Notes: generated by a model from the sequence alone, not told the origin. Counted from the stretch's first letter, positions 9,259 to 15,185 are shown. The stretch: DNA of 17,583 bases from CAUYUA01 sp963575675 (GCA_963575675.1 CAUYUA010000257.1:1-17583), one strand, 5' to 3'. Made by a program: numbers and translations.

Positions 9259-9798
9259 TCACGCCGCCTCGCCTTGTTTTTCCTTCTCGGCCTCGGCCTC
9301 AGCCCGCGCCGCCAGCACACGTGCGAGCTGACCTCCCGGAGCCTGAAGCACACCGGCGATGCGAGTCGCCGGAGTCTTGATCATGCCCACCAAACGCGCC
9401 CGCAGCTCATCGAGCGACGGGAGTTTGGCCAGAGCTTGAACGCCTTCCGCATTTAACGCCACGCCATTCAGGCTGGCGCCAAGCACTGTCAGCTTTTCAT
9501 TGCTCTTCGCATAATCGGTAACCACCTTTGCGGCGGCCACCGGATCGACCGAATAGGCAATCGCCGTCGGACCTTTGAACAATCCGTCCAAGGCCTCAAA
9601 CGGAGTTTCCTTCAAAGCGATGCGAGCGAGCCGATTCTTCGTCACCTTGAAGCTAGCGCCCGCAGCACGCATCTTCCTTCGCAGGTCGGTCACTTCCGCG
9701 ACCGTCAGACCATTGTGTCGCGTCACCACGACCAAATGGACGCCCTGCAACTTCTGATGCAACGCTGCGATCGTCTGCCCCTTTTGTGTACGATCCAC
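9259..9798 (-). CDS. rplJ: 50S ribosomal protein L10
   Basis: L10 anchors the L7/L12 dimers to 23S rRNA at the base of the ribosomal stalk, and in many bacteria the L10-L12 complex represses its own mRNA. The protein is 179 aa. It begins MDRTQKGQTIAALHQKL, as in alphaproteobacterial L10, and the rRNA-binding domain contains LRRKMRAAGASFKVTKNRLA. The C-terminal helix that binds L12 runs from about residue 145 to the end (LARVLAARAEAEAEKEK). The start is GTG at 9798, chosen because a perfect GGAGG lies 6 bases upstream and the N terminus matches the family. It follows a long leader after rplA. Confidence 0.97.
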   Translation of the reverse strand: MDRTQKGQTIAALHQKLQGVHLVVVTRHNGLTVAEVTDLRRKMRAAGASFKVTKNRLARIALKETPFEALDGLFKGPTAIAYSVDPVAAAKVVTDYAKSNEKLTVLGASLNGVALNAEGVQALAKLPSLDELRARLVGMIKTPATRIAGVLQAPGGQLARVLAARAEAEAEKEKQGEAA

Positions 9799-9835
9799 GG
9801 ATCGCCTCCGTTACTTTGCTGCACAAGACTGTTAC

Positions 9836-9841
9836 ATTATA
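9836..9841 (-). promoter_or_regulatory. Perfect TATAAT close to rplJ, weak -35
   Basis: The minus strand reads GCGC TATAAT G, 37 bases before the rplJ GTG. No convincing -35 hexamer sits at 16-18 bases upstream (closest is TGAAGT at 17). If used, this promoter would give a short transcript that bypasses the folded L10-type leader. It may be fortuitous. Confidence 0.25.
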
Positions 9842-9960
9842 GCGCTCGTTCACAAATTACTTCATGAACGATCACCGGTAAACCTGTCCTAGAAGTTCAA
9901 GCCGTTTTTCTCTCTCGCTTCTCCACCGTCACTCCGACAATACGTCGTCATGGGTCGCCA

Positions 9961-10018
9961 AAGACTTGCGATGATATTCGGTTGCAACTCCCGTCTACGC
10001 AGGCGAGTTTTAAGTCTT
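9961..10018 (-). promoter_or_regulatory. Structured rplJ leader, probable L10 autoregulatory element
   Basis: The 7-bp closing helix AAGACTT/AAGTCTT (10012-10018 with 9961-9967) encloses a hairpin with AACTC/GAGTT arms (10005-10009 with 9986-9990) around GCCTGCGTAGACGG. A multi-helix RNA upstream of rplJ is the known form of the L10-L12 translational repression site in many bacteria, and CCTGCGTAGACGGGAG looks like what I recall of alphaproteobacterial rplJ leaders. The pairing is visible; the identity is inferred from position. A covariance search with the Rfam L10 leader model would decide it. Confidence 0.5.
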
Positions 10019-10110
10019 CCTTTTGGATTCCCTTGTTCGGAAATTCGCCATTCGAAAAACACCCACGGTCTCGGACAGGGAAGAGATCGGCCATCGCTCT
10101 AAACACTTTC

Positions 10111-10138
10111 GTTATAGCGCAATGCTCCGATCACCCAA
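10111..10138 (-). promoter_or_regulatory. Candidate sigma70-type promoter for rplJL-rpoBC
   Basis: The minus strand has TTGGGT (10133-10138), a 16-base spacer and TATAAC (10111-10116). The -10 box matches consensus at five of six positions; the -35 box is only fair. A start near 10104 would place the folded L10-type leader fully inside the transcript, which supports the assignment. Confidence 0.45.
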
Positions 10139-10159
10139 GCACATCGCCCATCACCGCAC

Positions 10160-10181
10160 ACAAAATTTTGCGTTGCGCAAA
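10160..10181 (-). terminator. Weak terminator candidate after rplA
   Basis: On the minus strand, TTTGCG and CGCAAA pair around CAA (10167-10181) and continue AATTTTGTGTG. The stem is short and the T tract interrupted, so this is a weak or partial terminator at best. It sits between rplA and the candidate rplJ promoter. Confidence 0.3.
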
Positions 10182-10249
10182 CGAACAATGCTCATTTCAC
10201 TTAAACGGGTGAGCGTCACACTGACGCCCATCCCTCGATTTTCACTTTA

Positions 10250-10951
10250 CTAAGCGGCGTCTTGAAGTGAAGCCAGCTCGATTTTCACACCAGGCCCCAT
10301 CGTCGAGCTTAAGGATATCTTTAAAATATAAGTTCCTTTCGCTCCGCTCGGCTTGGCGCGCGTAATGGCGTCGATAAAGGTCCGAACATTTTCCAACAAA
10401 GCCGCTTCCGAGAAGCTCGCCTTGCCTATGCCGGCGTGAATGATGCCGGTTTTTTCCGCTCTAAACTCGACGCTGCCCCCTTTGGCCGCCTTAACAGCGT
10501 CGGCAACATTCGCCGTCACAGTCCCAAGCTTCGGATTCGGCATCAAGCCTCGCGGACCGAGGATTTTACCCAGCTTGCCGACCACGCCCATCATATCCGG
10601 AGACGCGATGCAACGATCAAAATCGATTTGCCCGCCCTGAATTTTCTCGGCCAAATCATCGGCGCCAACCAAATCAGCGCCCGCAGCTTTTGCCTCATCC
10701 GCTTTCGCGCCTTTGGCAAAGACCGCCACACGAACCGTTTTACCCGTGCCGTTCGGCATAAGAACAGTTCCGCGCACCATCTGATCTGCGTGACGCGGAT
10801 CGATCCCGAGGTTCATTGCAATTTCGATGGTTTCATCGAATTTTGCCGTCGCCTTGGCCTTGACCATCTTAACCGCATCATCGAGCTTTATAAAAGCGTT
10901 GCGGTCGATGTCTTTATAGGCGTTGCGGAGCCGCTTTCCAGTCTTCGCCAT
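10250..10951 (-). CDS. rplA: 50S ribosomal protein L1
   Basis: L1 forms the mobile L1 stalk on 23S rRNA that guides deacylated tRNA out of the E site, and in many bacteria it represses translation of the rplK-rplA mRNA. The 233-aa length is standard. Family signatures include LGIDPRHADQMVRGTVLMP near residue 49, the central MGVVGKLGKILGPRGLMPNP, and the C-terminal GTYILKISLSSTMGPGVKI. The ATG lies 4 bases after the rplK stop codon, with its GGAG inside the end of rplK, so translation is probably coupled. It ends 451 bases before rplJ, an unusually wide gap for this cluster. Confidence 0.99.
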   Translation of the reverse strand: MAKTGKRLRNAYKDIDRNAFIKLDDAVKMVKAKATAKFDETIEIAMNLGIDPRHADQMVRGTVLMPNGTGKTVRVAVFAKGAKADEAKAAGADLVGADDLAEKIQGGQIDFDRCIASPDMMGVVGKLGKILGPRGLMPNPKLGTVTANVADAVKAAKGGSVEFRAEKTGIIHAGIGKASFSEAALLENVRTFIDAITRAKPSGAKGTYILKISLSSTMGPGVKIELASLQDAA

Positions 10952-10955
10952 CGCC

Positions 10956-11387
10956 CTACTCCACCACTTCCAAGCCCATAGACCGCGCGGAGCCAGCGAT
11001 CATACGACCCGCAGCCTCGACGTCATGAGCATTTAAATCGGCCATCTTTTTCTGAGCAATCTCACGCACTTGAGTCATCGTCACTTTTCCGACGAATCCT
11101 CCTTTGCCCGGAGTCTGCGATCCCTTATCCACGCCAGCAGCCTTGCGCAAATAATAACTCGCAGGAGGCGTTTTGGTAACGAACGTAAACGAACGATCGC
11201 CAAAAGCTGTAATCACGACCGGGATCGGCGTGCCGACATCCTGATCTTGAGTCCGCGCGTTGAACTGCTTGCAGAACTCCATGATATTCAAGCCGCGCTG
11301 ACCGAGCGCTGGGCCAATCGGCGGAGAAGGATTGGCCTTCCCTGCTGGAACTTGGAGCTTAATATAACCAACAATTTTCTTCGCCAT
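10956..11387 (-). CDS. rplK: 50S ribosomal protein L11
   Basis: L11 binds 23S rRNA at the GTPase-associated centre, the thiostrepton site, next to the L10/L12 stalk. It is needed for stringent factor activation in bacteria that have it. The protein is 143 aa, the usual size. The N-terminal domain has the conserved GKANPSPPIGPALGQRGLN with its proline-rich face, and the C-terminal RNA-binding domain contains KTPPASYYLRKAAG and ends MIAGSARSMGLEVVE. The ATG is preceded by AGAGGTG at a normal distance. The 184-base leader after nusG contains a strong hairpin, a possible site for repression by L1. Confidence 0.99.
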   Translation of the reverse strand: MAKKIVGYIKLQVPAGKANPSPPIGPALGQRGLNIMEFCKQFNARTQDQDVGTPIPVVITAFGDRSFTFVTKTPPASYYLRKAAGVDKGSQTPGKGGFVGKVTMTQVREIAQKKMADLNAHDVEAAGRMIAGSARSMGLEVVE

Positions 11388-11426
11388 ACTTACACCTCTA
11401 TGCGGCCTTCGCGGCGGAGGGGCGGC

Positions 11427-11458
11427 GGTTCGGCTTTCCGAGGACTTCCGGAAGAACC
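11427..11458 (-). promoter_or_regulatory. Bulged hairpin in the rplK leader, possible L1 repression site
   Basis: On the minus strand, GGTTC-TTCCG pairs with CGGAA and GAACC across a 4-base AGCC bulge, giving a 10-bp helix with an 8-base loop about 40 bases before the rplK ATG. L1 is known to bind an asymmetric helix in the L11 leader that mimics its rRNA site. An asymmetric helix in the right place fits, but I could not match the specific L1 recognition bases. Confidence 0.35.
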
Positions 11459-11571
11459 TCCCGCCCTAAAACAACGCATTCGACAACTATTCAAATCGAT
11501 CAAATCACCGTTGCTTCGGTCAGCAAATCATGCGACTTAACAGAGCGGAAACCATCTCGCCTTGAATTGCG

Positions 11572-12102
11572 CTAAATCTTCTCTACTTGAGCATATTCAA
11601 GCTCAACCGGGGTTGAACGCCCGAAAATGGACACGGCAACCTTAAGCCGGGCGCGCTCTTCATCCACTTCCTCGACAGACCCGTTAAAGGATGTAAACGG
11701 ACCGTCACAAACGCGAACCTGTTCGCCAACCTCAAACACAACGGCTGGCTTCGGTCTCTCAATGCCCTCTTGGACTTGATGAATAATGCGATCCGCTTCC
11801 CGCTGACTGATCGGTTGCGGCTTCCCGCCCCCACCCAGAAACCCGGTAACTTTAGGAGTATTCTTAACCAAATGCCACGTAGCGTCCGTCAGATCCATAC
11901 GAATAAGGACATAGCCGGGAAAAAACTTCCGCTCGGCGTTGACCTTAGCGCCACGCCGCACCTCGACGACTTCTTCCGTTGGAACGAGGATTTCTTCGAA
12001 TTTTTCCTCCAACCCCTTCTGCGCCGCTTTTTCGCGGATTGACTGGGCGACTTTTTTCTCGAAGCCGGAGTAGACGTGGACGACGTACCATCGGGGAGCC
12101 AC
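11572..12102 (-). CDS. nusG: Transcription termination/antitermination protein NusG
   Basis: NusG binds RNA polymerase (beta' clamp helices and the opposite side of the cleft) to raise processivity, and links it to Rho or ribosomal S10. The N-terminal NGN domain starts PRWYVVHVYSGFEKKV and contains FFPGYVLIRMDL. The C-terminal KOW domain contains VGEQVRVCDGPFTSFNGSVE. The start is taken as GTG at 12102 (176 aa), because the family begins just before RWYVVH and a G-rich GGGGGGGTAAGG site precedes it. An ATG at 12162 would add 20 non-conserved residues and overlap secE by 56 bases. With the GTG start only 4 bases separate it from the secE stop. Confidence 0.96.
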   Translation of the reverse strand: MAPRWYVVHVYSGFEKKVAQSIREKAAQKGLEEKFEEILVPTEEVVEVRRGAKVNAERKFFPGYVLIRMDLTDATWHLVKNTPKVTGFLGGGGKPQPISQREADRIIHQVQEGIERPKPAVVFEVGEQVRVCDGPFTSFNGSVEEVDEERARLKVAVSIFGRSTPVELEYAQVEKI

Positions 12103-12106
12103 GGCC

Positions 12107-12304
12107 TTACCCCCCCAACCCAAACAGGGTGCGAACAACGATAGACAGAATTTGATCGACAATCAAAAAGAATACCGCAGAAAGAACAACCATGACGAAC
12201 ACCATTCCAGTGGTCACCATTGTCTCTTTCCGCGAGGGCCATGTCACTCTCGCGACTTCCGTCCGGACTCCGCGAGCAAATTCCGTTACATTCAATTTAT
12301 TCAT
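12107..12304 (-). CDS. secE: Preprotein translocase subunit SecE
   Basis: SecE is the small clamp subunit of the SecYEG channel in the inner membrane. This is the short one-helix form of 65 aa. An amphipathic N-terminal helix carries FARGVRTEVARVTWPSRKET, with the conserved VTWPSR core, followed by one membrane segment (about residues 31-53, MVFVMVVLSAVFFLIVDQIL). The ATG at 12304 gives the conserved N terminus; an upstream in-frame ATG would run into the tRNA-Trp gene. The Shine-Dalgarno is weak (AAGACGA). It lies 35 bases after tRNA-Trp and 4 bases before nusG, an arrangement found in most proteobacteria. Confidence 0.96.
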   Translation of the reverse strand: MNKLNVTEFARGVRTEVARVTWPSRKETMVTTGMVFVMVVLSAVFFLIVDQILSIVVRTLFGLGG

Positions 12305-12339
12305 GGTTTTCGTCTTTTGCGGCGCGTTTTCAGGCGGAC

Positions 12340-12415
12340 TGGCAGGAGTGGAGGGGCTCGAACCCCCAGCCCCCGGTTTTGGAGACCGGTGCTCTACCAA
12401 TTGAGCTACACTCCT
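12340..12415 (-). tRNA. tRNA-Trp (anticodon CCA)
   Basis: A full 76-base cloverleaf is readable on the minus strand. The acceptor stem AGGAGTG pairs with CACTCCT, the D arm is GCTCAATTGGTAGAGC, and the anticodon arm CCGGT-CTCCAAA-ACCGG presents CCA. The T arm is GGGGG-TTCGAGC-CCCTC-like, and a discriminator G is followed by an encoded CCA end (12340-12342). It stands between tuf and secE, as in many proteobacteria, and may be processed from the same transcript. Confidence 0.97.
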
Positions 12416-12567
12416 ATGCGCCGCCGAACAGTGCGACTTTTGGTTTGCGTTTACTTAACGTCTTTTTTGCCAAAGCGCCAGAGAAAAATCTTTCTTTTTT
12501 CAATCTTTCGCCGACAATTCTCTACACAAAGCTTTGCGCAAACACTCACCAAGCCGCACCACTCCAC

Positions 12568-12597
12568 TCTGCGCCTTTGTCCAACCAAAGACGCAGA
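12568..12597 (-). promoter_or_regulatory. 12-bp hairpin downstream of tuf
   Basis: TCTGCGTCTTTG and CAAAGGCGCAGA pair over 12 bp (one G-U wobble) around GTTGGA, starting 17 bases after the tuf stop. No T tract follows it on the minus strand (GTGGAGTGG), so it is not a standard intrinsic terminator. It could be a 3' stability or processing element between tuf and tRNA-Trp. The rest of the 198-base tuf to tRNA-Trp gap shows no gene or clear promoter. Confidence 0.5.
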
Positions 12598-12613
12598 ATT
12601 CTATAAACCATTA

Positions 12614-13804
12614 CTAGGCGATGATCTTCGCAACCACGCCAGCGCCGACTGTTCTGCCACCTTCACGGATGGCGAAACGCAATCCTTCGTCCATAGCGAT
12701 CGGCGCAATCAATTCAACCGTCATCGTTACATTGTCCCCCGGCATCACCATCTCTGTGCCCTCCGGCAGGATAACCTGGCCGGTGACATCGGTGGTGCGG
12801 AAGTAAAACTGCGGCCGATAATTCGTGAAGAACGGCGTATGGCGACCACCTTCTTCTTTGGTCAGAATGTATGCTTCCGCCACAAACTTAGTGTGCGGCG
12901 TAATTGATCCAGGCTTCGCCAAGACCTGACCACGCTCCACATCTTCGCGCTTGGCGCCGCGCAGCAAGCAACCAACATTGTCGCCCGCCTCACCTTGATC
13001 CAGCAGCTTGCGGAACATCTCGACGCCAGTCACTGTAGTCTTCACAGTAGACTTTAGGCCGATGATCTCGACTTCCTCACCGACCTTGACGATTCCACGC
13101 TCGACGCGCCCCGTTACAACGGTCCCACGACCAGAAATCGAGAACACATCTTCGATAGGCATCAAGAATGGACGATCTTTCGGACGCTCCGGCTGCGGAA
13201 TATATTTATCAACTTCCCGCATCAACTCAAGGATCGCCTCGCGCCCCATCTCTGGGTTGCGATCTTCCAACGCACACAACGCCGACCCTTTAATGATCGG
13301 AATATCGTCGCCGGGGAATTGATATGAACTCAGAAGCTCGCGCACTTCAAGCTCGACCAGCTCCAGCAACTCCGGATCGTCCACCATGTCCACCTTATTC
13401 ATGAACACGACAATCGCAGGAACGCCGACTTGGCGGGCTAAAAGAATATGCTCTCGGGTCTGAGGCATCGGACCATCAGCGGCGGAAACCACCAAGATCG
13501 CGCCGTCCATCTGCGCCGCGCCGGTGATCATGTTCTTCACATAATCCGCGTGCCCAGGGCAATCAACGTGCGCATAATGCCGATTTGAAGTTTGATACTC
13601 GACGTGCGCCGTCGATATCGTAATTCCGCGCGCTTTTTCTTCGGGAGCTTTGTCGATTTGATCGTAGGCCGTGTAAGTTGCGCCGCCGGTCTCCGCCAAA
13701 ATCTTGGTGATTGCCGCCGTCAACGATGTTTTACCGTGATCGACGTGACCGATTGTGCCAACATTGCAGTGCGGTTTGTTCCGCTCAAACTTTGCCTTGG
13801 CCAT
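12614..13804 (-). CDS. tuf: Translation elongation factor Tu
   Basis: EF-Tu is the GTPase that carries aminoacyl-tRNA to the ribosomal A site. It is 396 aa, full length. GTP-binding motifs are all intact: the P loop GHVDHGKT (19-26), switch I around EKARGITIST, DCPGH (81-85), NKVD (136-139) and GSAL (173-176). Domains 2 and 3 follow, with SISGRGTVVTGRVERGIVK and the C-terminal GVVAKIIA. The ATG is preceded by GAGGA at about 8 bases. It lies 90 bases after tRNA-Gly and is probably transcribed with it. Whether a second tuf copy exists elsewhere, as in many relatives, cannot be seen. Confidence 0.99.
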   Translation of the reverse strand: MAKAKFERNKPHCNVGTIGHVDHGKTSLTAAITKILAETGGATYTAYDQIDKAPEEKARGITISTAHVEYQTSNRHYAHVDCPGHADYVKNMITGAAQMDGAILVVSAADGPMPQTREHILLARQVGVPAIVVFMNKVDMVDDPELLELVELEVRELLSSYQFPGDDIPIIKGSALCALEDRNPEMGREAILELMREVDKYIPQPERPKDRPFLMPIEDVFSISGRGTVVTGRVERGIVKVGEEVEIIGLKSTVKTTVTGVEMFRKLLDQGEAGDNVGCLLRGAKREDVERGQVLAKPGSITPHTKFVAEAYILTKEEGGRHTPFFTNYRPQFYFRTTDVTGQVILPEGTEMVMPGDNVTMTVELIAPIAMDEGLRFAIREGGRTVGAGVVAKIIA

Positions 13805-13894
13805 CGCTCTTTTCCTCGCTCCCTGACCAAATCAAGATCACGCCGCCTGGGCCGCTTCTTGAGCGATGCTCCTCTCCGAATTTACTGACGGCAC

Positions 13895-13968
13895 TGGAGC
13901 GGGCGAAGGGAATCGAACCCTCGTCACCAGTTTGGAAGACTGGAGCTCTACCATTGAGCTACGCCCGC
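13895..13968 (-). tRNA. tRNA-Gly (anticodon TCC)
   Basis: A 74-base cloverleaf reads on the minus strand. The acceptor stem GCGGGCG pairs with CGCCCGC, the D arm is GCTCAATGGTAGAGC, and the anticodon arm CCAGT-CTTCCAA-ACTGG presents TCC. The T arm contains GAGGG-TTCGATT-CCCTT, and the discriminator T is followed by an encoded CCA (13895-13897). It is immediately upstream of tuf; E. coli also has a tRNA-Gly(TCC) gene upstream of tufB, within a larger tRNA cluster. The Tyr and Thr tRNAs of that cluster are not present here. Confidence 0.97.
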
Positions 13969-14023
13969 ATACACAATCCGATACAAGAAAAACTCGGCCG
14001 CCACACCGCAGCTTTTATCGCTT

Positions 14024-14060
14024 AGACGTCTCCCGACGCCTGGGAGGCTTCATAGCCTCC
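14024..14060 (-). promoter_or_regulatory. Two adjacent hairpins upstream of tRNA-Gly/tuf
   Basis: On the minus strand, GGAGGC-TATGAA-GCCTCC (14043-14060) is followed one base later by AGGCGTC-GGGA-GACGTCT (14024-14041, one G-U pair). They lie 56 bases before the tRNA-Gly 5' end and have no T tract on either strand. They may be leader or processing structures. It is not a tRNA: no T-arm motif is present. Confidence 0.4.
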
Positions 14061-14178
14061 GCCTACTTGGAGCCCTCGACTTGCTGATCCGCAGGACCGG
14101 CTGCGTGGACGCCTTTTCAGTAACAGCCGCGCCTCTTCCTTGCAAGAGTTTTTTTAGGAGAACGTCTTTTTTTTGGCT

Positions 14179-14202
14179 CCCCTCCCCTCCCCTCGCGTCC
14201 CC
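14179..14202 (-). promoter_or_regulatory. Putative G-quadruplex motif
   Basis: The minus strand carries four GGGG tracts with spacers of 6, 1 and 1 bases (plus-strand CCCC at 14179, 14184, 14189 and 14199). Short loops and four-G tracts satisfy the standard intramolecular quadruplex pattern. It is upstream of tRNA-Gly and tuf on their coding strand, next to an A8 run. Folding and function are inferred. Confidence 0.5.
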
Positions 14203-14398
14203 TCGCGCCAACCAACGCAAAGGCGTTTCTTGGATCGCCTCGCGAATAAGGAAAGAACATCATTATGATTCTCTACGGCCAGAAAGACAGTCGCCATCCC
14301 TTTTAATTTTTATGAAAAATCGAGGGACATGCGTTCATTATTCTACCCGTTAGTATCACTTTATATTGCGATCTCTCCGAAGCCTGTCCGAAGACGAC

Positions 14399-14428
14399 TT
14401 GATTCGGCTTGGAAGAAACCGATATAAT
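14399..14428 (+). promoter_or_regulatory. Sigma70-type promoter of the carbonic anhydrase gene, with a palindrome on the -10 box
   Basis: TTGATT (14399-14404), an 18-base spacer and a perfect TATAAT (14423-14428) form a good promoter, with transcription expected near 14435, about 100 bases before the TTG start. The -10 box lies inside the perfect 13-bp dyad CCGAT-ATA-ATCGG (14419-14431), which could be an operator. Confidence 0.6.
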
Positions 14429-14533
14429 CGGCGTGGAATTACAAAATTGCGGCCTCACCGCCGCTTTTCTTTGTATCTGAGGATATCTGAGGGCGATTTC
14501 GCCGCAGTTCGTTCTGCCGAGGAGGGCCGAGTT

Positions 14534-15070
14534 TTGAGCGGAGTAATTCTTCCTTATAAAAACATTCTCCCCACAATAGACACAACGGCGTTCATCGCTC
14601 CAACGGCGGTTGTGATCGGCGACGCGGTGGTCGGGCCCGACACAGGCTTGTGGTTCGGAGTCGTCGTTCGCGGCGACGTCAATGAAATTCGAATCGGCGC
14701 TCGCGTCAACATCCAAGACGGATCCGTAATCCACGTCACCTCCGGCGGCTGCGGAACCTATATCGGCGACGACGTCACCGTTGGCCATATGGCGGTGCTG
14801 CACGCCTGCACTCTGGAAACCGGCAGTTTCGTCGGCATGAAAGCCTGCGTTATGGACGGGGCCGTGGTCGAAAGCCAAGCCATGGTCGCGGCAGGGGCTC
14901 TGGTGACGCCAAACAAAAGGATCAAATCCGGTCAGCTTTGGGCAGGCAGCCCAGCGCGCCATATTCGTGATCTCACTCCGGAAGAAATCGCCTTTTTCCC
15001 GAAATCAGCCAAACACTATGTGGAGTTGGCCCGACAATACCGCCAACAACTCGCGGCCTCACAAGGCTGA
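14534..15070 (+). CDS. Gamma-carbonic anhydrase family protein (left-handed beta-helix)
   Basis: Member of the gamma-carbonic anhydrase/YrdA-PaaY group of trimeric left-handed beta-helix proteins in the cytoplasm. All three zinc-ligand histidines are visible: His67 in DGSVIHVT, and His85 and His90 in VGHMAVLH. The imperfect hexapeptide repeats run from about residue 20 to 125, ending in the diagnostic AAGALVTP and GQLWAGSPAR, then a C-terminal helix. Carbonic anhydrase activity is plausible but unproven for this subfamily. The start is TTG at 14534, giving 178 aa: AGGAGG lies about 8 bases upstream and the family starts here. The open frame extends back to 14366, but that part runs through the promoter and is not conserved. 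Transcribed from 14435; two hairpins follow. Confidence 0.92.
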   Translation: MSGVILPYKNILPTIDTTAFIAPTAVVIGDAVVGPDTGLWFGVVVRGDVNEIRIGARVNIQDGSVIHVTSGGCGTYIGDDVTVGHMAVLHACTLETGSFVGMKACVMDGAVVESQAMVAAGALVTPNKRIKSGQLWAGSPARHIRDLTPEEIAFFPKSAKHYVELARQYRQQLAASQG

Positions 15071-15092
15071 CGACGCAAGTGAGTTTCTTAAG

Positions 15093-15127
15093 AACGTCCG
15101 GAGCCGCTCTGAACGACGCCGGACGTT
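15093..15127 (+). promoter_or_regulatory. 9-bp hairpin after the carbonic anhydrase gene
   Basis: AACGTCCGG and CCGGACGTT pair perfectly around a 17-base loop, 23 bases after the stop codon. No T run follows, so it may protect the mRNA 3' end rather than terminate. Confidence 0.4.
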
Positions 15128-15149
15128 TGCAATCAGAATGTTCGGATCG

Positions 15150-15185
15150 AAGAAACGCATTTTGACCATCGCGTTTCTTTATTTT
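15150..15185 (+). terminator. Intrinsic terminator candidate after the carbonic anhydrase gene
   Basis: AAGAAACGC and GCGTTTCTT form a perfect 9-bp stem with a 12-base loop (15150-15179), continuing into TATTTTAC. The stem is moderate in GC and the tail T-rich. It separates the carbonic anhydrase transcript from the promoter of the next gene. Confidence 0.5.

Larger units (their letters stand above)
9799..10249 (-). other. Gene-free rplA-rplJ spacer (451 bases)
   Basis: No supportable protein-coding gene lies here; the short plus-strand frames read through structured RNA. In minus-strand order it contains small hairpins after rplA (10213-10227, stem GCGTCA/TGACGC, and 10167-10181), a candidate promoter (10111-10138), a folded leader (9961-10018), a hairpin with CGTTCA/TGAACG arms near 9848-9871, a perfect TATAAT (9836-9841), and then the rplJ ribosome-binding site. 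The layout suggests that rplKA and rplJL-rpoBC are separately promoted. Confidence 0.7.
13969..14533. other. Gene-free divergent region between tRNA-Gly and the carbonic anhydrase
   Basis: About 565 bases hold no supportable gene. Contents from left to right are two adjacent hairpins (14024-14060), a small T7-tailed hairpin on the plus strand (CTCTT/AAGAG near 14151), a four-tract G-quadruplex motif on the minus strand (14179-14202) beside an eight-base T run, AT-rich DNA (14265-14370), and the carbonic anhydrase promoter (14399-14428). No good consensus promoter for tRNA-Gly/tuf was found on the minus strand; the best -10-like boxes are CATAAT near 14265 and TATAAA near 14362, both with poor -35 boxes. 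Confidence 0.7.

Noticed and set aside
10023..10253. Two 76-aa plus-strand frames in the rplA-rplJ spacer
   Set aside because: They have no ribosome-binding site or family match and coincide with the structured leader and promoter of the minus-strand operon.
12152..12907. 251-aa plus-strand open frame across secE, tRNA-Trp and the end of tuf
   Set aside because: It runs antisense through a tRNA and two conserved genes and shows no recognisable domain.
14024..14060. A degenerate extra tRNA upstream of tRNA-Gly, as in the E. coli tufB tRNA cluster
   Set aside because: There is no T-arm GTTCGA-like motif, no anticodon arm and no acceptor pairing; only two simple hairpins are present.
14265..14306. 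13-codon plus-strand mini-ORF with an AAGGA-like site
   Set aside because: It lies upstream of the predicted carbonic anhydrase transcription start, so it would not be on that mRNA. There is no other support for a leader peptide.
14366..14533. N-terminal extension of the carbonic anhydrase from a TTG at 14366
   Set aside because: It would be translated through the TTGATT/TATAAT promoter, is not conserved in the family, and lacks a ribosome-binding site; AGGAGG sits before 14534.
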